Assembly (NCBI GenBank): GCA_950295325.1
Contig: OX485803.1
Location: 7,440,001-7,504,000, forward strand
From: Polytrichum commune
Taxonomy: Eukaryota; Streptophyta; Polytrichopsida; Polytrichales; Polytrichaceae
Length of the DNA: 64,000 bases
Direction: 5' to 3'
Shown: positions 54,323 to 64,000 of the stretch, piece after piece
Position numbering within the stretch: position 1 is the stretch's first letter
Layout of the letters: each line of letters begins with the position of its first letter
Notes under the pieces: model-generated
What the model was told of the DNA's origin: nothing
Seen by the model: only the letters and a program-made list of their open reading frames with translations
The model's database searches: none
Position numbers and translations under genes: made by a program

Positions 54323-56240
54323 CTGCAACCATGACTCCATTCAGTAGTCCATTCAACCATTGTCAATGTTTGGTGCAATAGTGATCGACTACATGCCTGA
54401 GTCGTGTAAATCTTGTATGGCAGTCAGGGTGATCAGTTTTGTACCGACATCCACTCCCATGTGTCACCGCCGCACTTCGGTAGGAACAACTTGCACGCTG
54501 CACACAACCCTATCTTGCGACGACAATGCACCAATCTAGGAAAACTTGGCTAGCTGCCACATTTGCCCAATTTGTTCAACAAAAAATCATTGCTTAAGGC
54601 AACACACATGTGCAACCGAAGCACGTGTTACACACCCCAGAATTGGACACTTCCGATGCAAAACAAGGTGGACGCAATCATCGCGCTCCTTACATGGACC
54701 CGGCTCGCAGTTACTGGACAAGACAAGCAACTCTAGGCAGTGTTTGGGTCCATACAATTTACACATGATTGTCATATTGTTCTTATGTTTTGGAATTGAA
54801 ATCAAAACCAATTCATCCAGATTGCAAGTCAGTTGTGCATGATTGATGGAGTTGTTCATTGGATGAAGTCATTTTGTGCAACAACCATTGGCATTTTCTT
54901 CTTCTTTTTGATTGCCGCTTTGATGATTTGCCCATGTCATTGAGGAGTTGAGAAAAGTTTTGGGGTATTGGAAGGCATCGCACCTCTCTATGTCACTACT
55001 GGGAGATACAACATCAATCCGAATTATGAATTATGAGGCAAGTTGATGCGTTTGCTCAGTTTGTCCATACATTTTTTTTATTGTCTGACTGGAACAAGTT
55101 AGATTCGCTATGGCGAATGCACATATGGCGAATACAATACCTTGGGCATATATGATTTTGTTCTTCCACCCAACACCCACATTTAGAGGGCCACTTGGCC
55201 TGATTCATGTTCTTGAAGCCCTCAATTCAGCCCCACTTTATGAACGTTTTTTGGGGCCCAACCTTGTCACATGTAAAGTGACGAGGCCCGATTTTAGGAC
55301 CCGATGATCTTGAGGGTTAAGTTTCATGGAGCATACTATGGTCAAAGTCCAGTGTTCTCGACAATTACGTTTCATGACACTTACCATGGAGGATGACCTC
55401 TATAGGGGTGTGGTCATAGTCCGGGGATTTTTATACAAAAATCAGTACATTTCCTACCTTTTATAAAACAGTTTGGATTTTTTTCTTTTCACTTGGAAGC
55501 TAACGAAAGCCAATTTTTTTCCTCGGTTAAATTTCAAAATTTACCTCTACCATTCGGCAATTTTCCTAGTTTCTAAATTTCACTTCAATATATTTCCAAA
55601 GTTAAGTATAGTAAGTCGGGATTTTTTATTTTTGTTTATAAAATAAAATTGGTGTTATGCTTTTAAGGGAGTGAATTTGTGTTGAAAGAAATCCCAAGTA
55701 TCCCTGGAAGGAGTTGAACCTTGCCAAGCCCCGACCATCTTGGGGCCAAGAATGTAGCCTTTGAAAAATATATGGATCCAAAGAGGGTGTGTACATTTTT
55801 TAGAGGTTGGTTAGTACAACAATACATGTCTCTAGTATTACCCTAGTGACATTTCCGCCCTATCCCTAGTCCCTTCGGCCACTTGCCTAAAATTAAAAAA
55901 TTGACTCGGTGAATATCCCGGTTTATGATGCCTCAACCGACCATATTGCCGGTTTATTCTCCCTCGAACCGGTTGATTTCCGACCTCGACAATTGTACAT
56001 CGGCACCTCATCCGAATGATTGCGATCTCATTCAAAAATCTCTAAAAAAAACTCGGCTAACTCGTAACTAAACCTCGGTACTCCCCGTACATTGGTTGTG
56101 GTTAGTGAATTGAAATTGGGTCCCACTAGACTAAATCAGGGCCTTCGAATCTACTTCAGGTGTCAAAATGCTCTTATAAATATATCTACCATGTTCAATG
56201 GATTAACCGATGGGTGGGGTCTAGGATGCACACCAAATTC

Positions 56241-56495
56241 TTGATTAATGGCTTAAATGTTTCATTCTTGTCTTAAGTGTATAATTAGCATCTTAATTTT
56301 TGTGTTATTAGACTAATTATATCATATTTATGCTAATTTTTTCTTTATTAGACTAACCCATAGCCTAAGCCATACCATATGCTTGATTAAATGCTTAAAT
56401 GTTTCATTTTTATCTTCAGTGTGTGATTAGCACCCTAATTGTTGTGTTATTAGCCTAATGCAATCATATTTATGCTAATTGTTGCATTATTAAAG
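56241..56495 (+). repeat. Tandem repeat, about 141 bp x2
   Basis: Both units have CTTGATTAA(T/A)(G)GCTTAAATG, TTTCATT, TTGTGTTATTAG, CATATTTATGCTAATT; the second ends at a GAGTG simple repeat (56498-56515). Confidence 0.75.
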
Positions 56496-57388
56496 GAGTG
56501 GAGTGGAGTGGAGAGGAGAAGAATTTACCTTCTACAGATTGATGGTAGAGATGAGCCCAATCCAACGGATGAGCCCAATCTGGTCCATGTTGAGAGTTCG
56601 GGCCGAGGAAAAGCTTGTCCCGATTTCTTTAAGCCGGCTTGATGGTTTGGCGCCAAAATTGTGCCACCTAGGACGGTACATGTGATGAGTGAGTGTTCGG
56701 GTTGGCCTCTAGTATAAAGCCCTTGGGCCTGATTTGATGAAACCGAGTGATCCAATTGGCCCAAATTATGAGAGTTCGGGCCGGCCCTCAATCCAACCCC
56801 AAGTATAAAGTGGCCCTATAAGCAATGATGACATTCATCCCTAGCATACATCAACCCCAATGCAGTAATGGCATTCATCTTGTAATACCATGCATTTGCT
56901 ATTGGATGCCCTCCTAATGCCTTGGATGATGTAAGAGGGTCATCTTGCCATCCAAGCATTCCTACATGTTGGACGCCCGAGGGATGTACACTATACTAAA
57001 CACATACAACTATATGTCAATGCACAAAAGGGGTATTAATTTAAACTTTGCCGTATTATGTATACATATGCTACACAAATTATAATCTATGTACTCTGTA
57101 GAGGACCTTCAAAACAACAAAAAACAAAAAAAAACCTTGTACATAGGGGATTCTAAGAGTACATTGTGAACACACGTGATTCATGGTTTTAATGAAAGGT
57201 GCACCCCCTGGTGTTTGAGGAAGGGCCTCTCTACCAATCTACATTTTCATGTTAGGGAACGTACGTTCACCCTCCCCTTCTACGTCAAGCTCTTCCAATC
57301 TTTATTTATTACAACATCCACAATATAATAATTGCATGTCCTTAGTAGACTACAACAGTGAAAGGGATATTTATAGAGGTATGTGCTC

Positions 57389-57507
57389 ACTATTTGTTCA
57401 ATGGGCCCTTGGAATATAACAGTCGGATGCTTGAAAAACTGAGCATGAAACCCAACTTTCCAAGCATCCAACTATTATATTCCAAGAACCCACTGAACAA
57501 ATAGTAG
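57389..57507. repeat. Long hairpin, miRNA-precursor-like
   Basis: Arms of about 50 nt (ACTATTTGTTCAATGGG...GGAATATAACAGTCGGATGCTTG and CAAGCATCC...ATTATATTCC...CCCACTGAACAAATAGT) pair with few mismatches around a loop of about 16 nt. Confidence 0.7.
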
Positions 57508-58689
57508 GTGCTAAGTAATGTTATGTTGCACCTCCTACAATTGGCTGCAAATTTAGATAATGCATGTTTGTGGAATTTCTCTCCATACGTGATCTTCCAC
57601 ATGCCATTTTAGCATTGACCTTCATTCCTTTGTCTATCTTTCAAGATCTTAAACATTCTTGCCACACGTAAAGGAGGTAACTTTTTCGCAAATCCCAGTC
57701 CTCCCAACTGCAAGCTAGCTCTTCATTGTCACCACATTGCAATCTCACTTATTTCATGCAATCTCTTAAATACTCCTCAACAACACCATGGGCAAGAGGG
57801 TAAGCCCAAGTACATGAATATTATTCCAAAGATTATTATAAAAAAAAGCACTTGACCTTTGATTTGATTGGCTAGATGTATGACTTTCATAATTTGGTGG
57901 GAGATGTCAAAAATACTCTATGTCACTGGCCTTGTTACTTTCCCAATTTATGATAATTTTTGTAGCAAAGAGGTAATTTAGGGTTCCAACCCTCTACAAT
58001 CCATATCTAATAGTGCTATCAAGAGGGACTCCTCCTCTTGGCAAGGATTAGTGACTGGCCCTAATGTGGGCATGGTGTAAAGTTCCAACCCTTGGGTTTG
58101 TGACGCTCCACCAAACTTGTCTTAGGGCTAGTTTAGACTTTGGTTGAAGAAGTGCATTGATTACTCAAGAATTCTAGTCCAAAACAAGGTTACTTGAGAC
58201 AATTGTTGGTGTGTCGGACAAGACGGAAAAACATTGAAAATAAATGCCTCAAGTTGGATTTTCTATATATGGAGGGCAAGTCTCTTGTCCGAGGGTTTGA
58301 GGTTGCCCAAGAAACTTGACCTCCGGAGAACTCTCTAGCCAAAAAAGTTGCCATTTTGGCAGCCACGGCATTTTTTCCATTTATGCTTGACGTTCCCCAC
58401 CAGAGAAGCCTTGGCCATAGTGTAAACCCCAACCAATGAAGTACCCATTTCAAAGCCAATCATATTGCTCCATTCAATCAAATTTCTTAGCATGTGTACT
58501 TCTTCACCATAGTCTAAACCGGCCCTTAAAAACTTCCAACTTTATGGCTCCCCTCCCACACACGCGTGGCACGAATGAGAAAACATCTTTCCTCGCACAC
58601 ACTTTGTGGCCTCGAATTCCAAAAGAGCCCTCAAGGAAGAAGTTAAAGGACCGTATGTCCAATTCGGCCAATTTTTGAGCCCTTTTTTT

Positions 58690-58900
58690 GGGTAGAATCG
58701 GCAGCTGAGGTGGACTGCCGATTCTGCCAGTCATAATCGGCCAGGCCTGCCGATTCAGCAGGGTCCTTTAACGCCAGAGAAGCTGCAGGGTAGTGCCGAT
58801 TCGGCAGTATGGTTCGGCCAGCTGGCTCGCCCTACGGGCTCGCCAGTGACCTCACCATACTGCCGAATCGGCACTACCCTGCAGCTTCTCTAGTACGAAA
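58690..58900. repeat. Nested palindromes built on GCCGATTC
   Basis: A perfect 38-bp inverted repeat (58776-58813 with 58854-58891, spacer 40 bp) and an 11-bp one (58694-58704 with 58715-58725). GCCGATTC or its complement occurs five times. GC-rich against AT-rich flanks. Confidence 0.9.
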
Positions 58901-58927
58901 AGGTTCAAGCCCAAGATAATAGCTATG

Positions 58928-59056
58928 ATGGATGGATGGGATGGGATGGGATGGGATGGGATGGCATGGATGCGATGCGATGGCATGGCATGGCATGGCA
59001 TGGGGGCTACCCACAGCGCGAGAGCGAGAGAGCGAGAGAGCGAGAGAGAGAGCGAG
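58928..59056 (+). repeat. Clustered microsatellites upstream of petC
   Basis: GGGAT pentamers, then TGGCA pentamers, then GAGAGC/GAGA repeats, about 230-360 bp upstream of the petC ATG. GA-rich tracts are common in plant core promoters. Confidence 0.85.
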
Positions 59057-59286
59057 ATGTGGATAATAATATTGTGGTCACCTTTTGCCACTGCCGTGGC
59101 CCAACCCACCACTCACCACTCACAATCCCCTTGCTGCTGCTGATGCTGCTGCTGCCGTCGCTGCCTCCACCCAACTGACGCCTCTCAAGCTCCATGTTCC
59201 CCTTCTAAACTTATCGGACACCTTCTCTTGCATCTTCACTCTCGCACGCGCCCCGCCCTGCATTGAATTGCAGTACCTCTTTCACC

Positions 59287-61285
<1,999 letters not shown>

Positions 61286-61904
61286 ATTACTAGATTTAAA
61301 TTTAACTTCCCACACCCATGTACTATTGGCACCTGATTGAACCCTGTTATTGAAATACCAACAATTTGTAGTGATGTTGTGACCATTACCTATCTCTGTC
61401 TTTCTGAAACGTCATACGGTGTCATTGGCAAAATTCCAATGGCCGTGATGTCACTAGGTTTGCAATTGATAGCTAAAAGGTCTAGCAACACATTTTTTTT
61501 CTCTGTGTGGTCTTGAGCATTCGCCGATATTTCTCTCTGGGAGTCTCCTTTTCTCTCCATGTTTGGACAGGATACTCCAGCATTATAATAAAGTAACTAC
61601 GTGACCAGCCATTGAACCCTGTGTCTCGTTTATGCCTTGTGTTCGTTTCAGTATGTGCAGTCAACCAAAGTCAGACATTATTTTCTCCCAGGTGGCTAGG
61701 ATAAAGGAAGAGAATACTGTAGAGGGCTTTCCACTCCGACAAAAATAATTATATTTCTCTCGGATTTTGCCATGTATCAATCTTACATTGGTTGAGAACC
61801 TTTTGAATCCCATGTGGAAGCCACATTCCTGCACTTGTAAAGATGAAAGAGAGCATCCTCTCGGTACATGAGTTTCAGTTTACCAAATATGTACTAAGAT
61901 AGAT

Positions 61905-62095
61905 GTGTTATTTGGATATTTCCTACTTTCCACCCACTTCTATTAGGATATGAAACACACAATCAGTGCGAGATGATTAGCAAAATGGTTAACATATCTT
62001 GAGCACATAGTTCAATGACTTTTAAACACATGTCTTTATGGTGTTGGACTTCACATCCACACCTAATCACATACCACTTAAATGCAGGTATTCAG
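61905..62095 (-). repeat. Dispersed repeat family B, truncated copy
   Basis: Reverse copy: CACTTCTATTAGGATATGAAACAC, GTGCGAGATGATTAGCAAA, ATGGTTAACATATCTTGAGC, ACATAGTTCAATGAC, TTTAAACACATG; the middle part is deleted. Confidence 0.8.
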
Positions 62096-62434
62096 ATTAT
62101 TGGTGTGTTGGAATCACGTATGTCTGCCTCACCACACTTTCAGTTCACCCACAGCTGTGATCCTTCAAATGTATACTATATTGATTGTAATCAAATCCTA
62201 AGTCCTGGTTTAATTTTCACTTAATTGACAAGTTGTATGTGCTAACAGTCTCTGAAAGAATTATGTCATTAACAGATTCCTTGTATGCAAATATCGTAAT
62301 CCTACCACTTTAATATGATGTGTTTGGGAAATGAGAAAACCATTGTATAATCAAGTTGTCACAAATTCAATAATCTGACAAATTGGACCGCTTTGTCGTA
62401 TAAACGAGGTACTTTATGCTCCCATGGGGGGATG

Positions 62435-62516
62435 GGGCGAACCACCCATACACTGGTTCCTTGGAGGCAAGGGTCTAGGCATCCAACAAAGAACGAGTGT
62501 ATGGGTTGGTTCGCCC
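62435..62516. repeat. Inverted repeat, about 25 bp arms
   Basis: GGGCGAACCACCCATACACTGGTTC (62435-62459) pairs with a near-complement at 62491-62516, with a 31-bp spacer. Confidence 0.85.
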
Positions 62517-63936
62517 AAATCCCATTTGGGGGGGGACTTAAAAAAAAATTAGTTGGAATGGTGCGACCAAATGTATGATGTAGTTTATTATTTGTACCTA
62601 ACATTTGAAATTTTTAAGGGGTAATATATGATACATTAAATATGCCATGTTGGATTATAACTAATATAAGTTCTTATTTAACATATGTCATTAAATTTTT
62701 TTTAGACATAATATACGGTGTGGTACAAAAATCTTCATATTGATAATGAAGCATTTGTGTGTTGTTTGTGTCATTGAGTGTGTACTTGAAAATGTTCTGA
62801 AACCTAAGTTATTGAAGTTAGCATTTATGGTTGTCACTACGAAAGCACTGCCACCTGGAATTCAATGTTTCTGGGTGCAATTCCTTGATAGCTCAGCCTC
62901 AGTTTTGGCACTCAAATAGTTGAAAATATCTTTCTCTTTAATCTATGGATTTCATTTGTCTACTTTACTTTAATTTTTTATAATAAATCAAGGGGCTAAA
63001 AAAATACCCCCCTTCACATTTTGTAAGTAATTATATGGACCCTTCAAACACCATGAATTGGATAGTTGGGTAAATTGAATGGTGCATTTAATTAGTCCGG
63101 AACATCAAAATACCCCCTATAGTAATACCCCTCAATCGCACATGATCTACAACTCTCCTAAGGAGTCATTCCCCCATGACTTCATGAAAACAAACTAGAG
63201 ATATTTGGCCACATATATACAGTAAATACTATTTCAAATGTCTTTACAAACATGCAAGTATCTCTCATGAAATCTATGTGGACTTGAAGAAGGAATCACT
63301 GGCTCACTAATGTTGCCACTTCAAATTAGCAACAACAATCTTATTGAGCTTCTCCAATAAGGCCCGCAATTTCATTACATCTACCGGAGTAAAATCTAAT
63401 GGGTTGTCCATAAAAAATGTAGCTAAGACTTGAGTATGATGTTGACATATGCCAGTTCTATTATAGGTGGAGGTCAATCAACTTCCTTAACAATCAACTT
63501 CTAAAATTGAACCAACCTTCAAACTATTTCAATAGCTTTCCAACAATATGCAAATTAAAGCAATTTGACAAGTATTGAGTTCCAATTGCTTGAAAACAAT
63601 TCTGCACCTTGGTTTAAGGTTTGTGTGAAAAATTTCTACGAAATAGACAAATGCTAATGAGTCTCTTTGATTAGGTTGAGATAAAAAAAAACCTACTTCC
63701 CTTAGTTCCCATGTTTTACATTATTTTACATTAAAAAAACAATTTATCCACATTTCACGTCCCACACTTCTCCATGAGCAGTGCCCAAAACACCTTGGGC
63801 ACAAAGGGGACCCTAGAGTGACACCCGGGACTTGTGGAGCCGATGGTGAGAGGGCCCAAGTGATCCTAGTGTAGGTGAGGGCCCAGAGCGTTGGGAACCT
63901 CTCCCACCCACGGAGACTAAGAGTCACGAGGGTAAG

Positions 63937-63962
63937 GCCATAAGCTATGCATAGCTTATGGC
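63937..63962. repeat. Perfect 26-bp palindrome
   Basis: GCCATAAGCTATG followed directly by its reverse complement, with no loop. Confidence 0.95.
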
Positions 63963-64000
63963 ATGCGGATTCTAGAATGCTCGAGAACACCTCAATCGAA

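Larger units (their letters stand above)
53942..59286. other. Gene-free block between the P450 and petC
   Basis: About 5.3 kb: an orphan exon-like piece (54218-54322 -), AT-rich sequence with a 141-bp tandem repeat, a miRNA-like hairpin, a perfect 38-bp hairpin, and microsatellites in the petC upstream region. No complete gene is recognised. Confidence 0.6.
61286..64000. other. Gene-free 3' flank of petC to window end
   Basis: AT-rich sequence with a repeat B copy (61905-62095), an inverted repeat (62435-62516), and a GC-richer tail ending with a perfect 26-bp palindrome (63937-63962). No gene recognised. Confidence 0.6.

Noticed and set aside
58852..59195. Open frames made of repeating Met-Gly-Trp-Asp or Arg-Glu units
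   Set aside because: Translation of microsatellites only.

Overview
The window looks like nuclear DNA of a land plant. Genes are split by many short-to-medium GT-AG introns. They encode a plastid Rieske protein (PetC), an organellar seryl-tRNA synthetase, a PP2A catalytic subunit, a plant-type ACOT thioesterase and a CYP86-clan P450. An interstitial repeat of the plant telomere type (TTTAGGG) is present, and intergenic DNA is AT-rich and full of short fold-back and dispersed repeats. I cannot fix the species. The gene set would suit a bryophyte or other early-diverging land plant, but that is inference only.

Layout. 1-3400: one exon of a SABRE/KIP-type (bridge-like lipid transfer) protein cut by the window edge, then the two ends of an aspartate kinase whose middle is missing. 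7518-13762 (-): an 11-exon DUF72 gene with a lysine-rich tail ending in a PIP-box-like motif. 15023-19485 (+): a 6-exon ACOT9-like acyl-CoA thioesterase, head-to-head with the DUF72 gene. 21205-24400 (-): a 5-exon PP2A catalytic subunit of the usual 306 aa. 24.4-32.8 kb: repeats and decayed sequence without a convincing gene. 32856-37507 (-): a 9-exon organellar SerRS. 37.5-42.9 kb: repeats, fold-backs, GC-rich elements and one tRNA-Gln(UUG). 42885-46742 (+): a 7-exon phosphoglycerate mutase of the GpmA type. 46.7-52.3 kb: repeats including a 1.23-kb fold-back bounded by TTAA, a third copy of its arm interrupted by telomeric repeats, and a tandem duplication. 52310-53941 (+): an intronless P450. 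54-59.2 kb: repeats, hairpins, an orphan exon-like piece and a perfect 38-bp hairpin. 59287-61285 (+): 5-exon petC. The remainder to 64000 is non-coding.

The genes are unrelated housekeeping or metabolic genes, as is normal in plant nuclear DNA, and there is no operon logic. Exon borders were set from splice signals and family conservation. For the DUF72, thioesterase, PP2A, SerRS, PGM and PetC models, the exon sums are exact multiples of three.

The most unusual material is in the repeats: the TTAA-bounded fold-back with telomeric repeats inside a sibling arm; a 5S-rRNA-containing element resembling a Cassandra-type TRIM; a dispersed roughly 350-bp family present at least nine times, four of them inside introns; and several hairpin elements.
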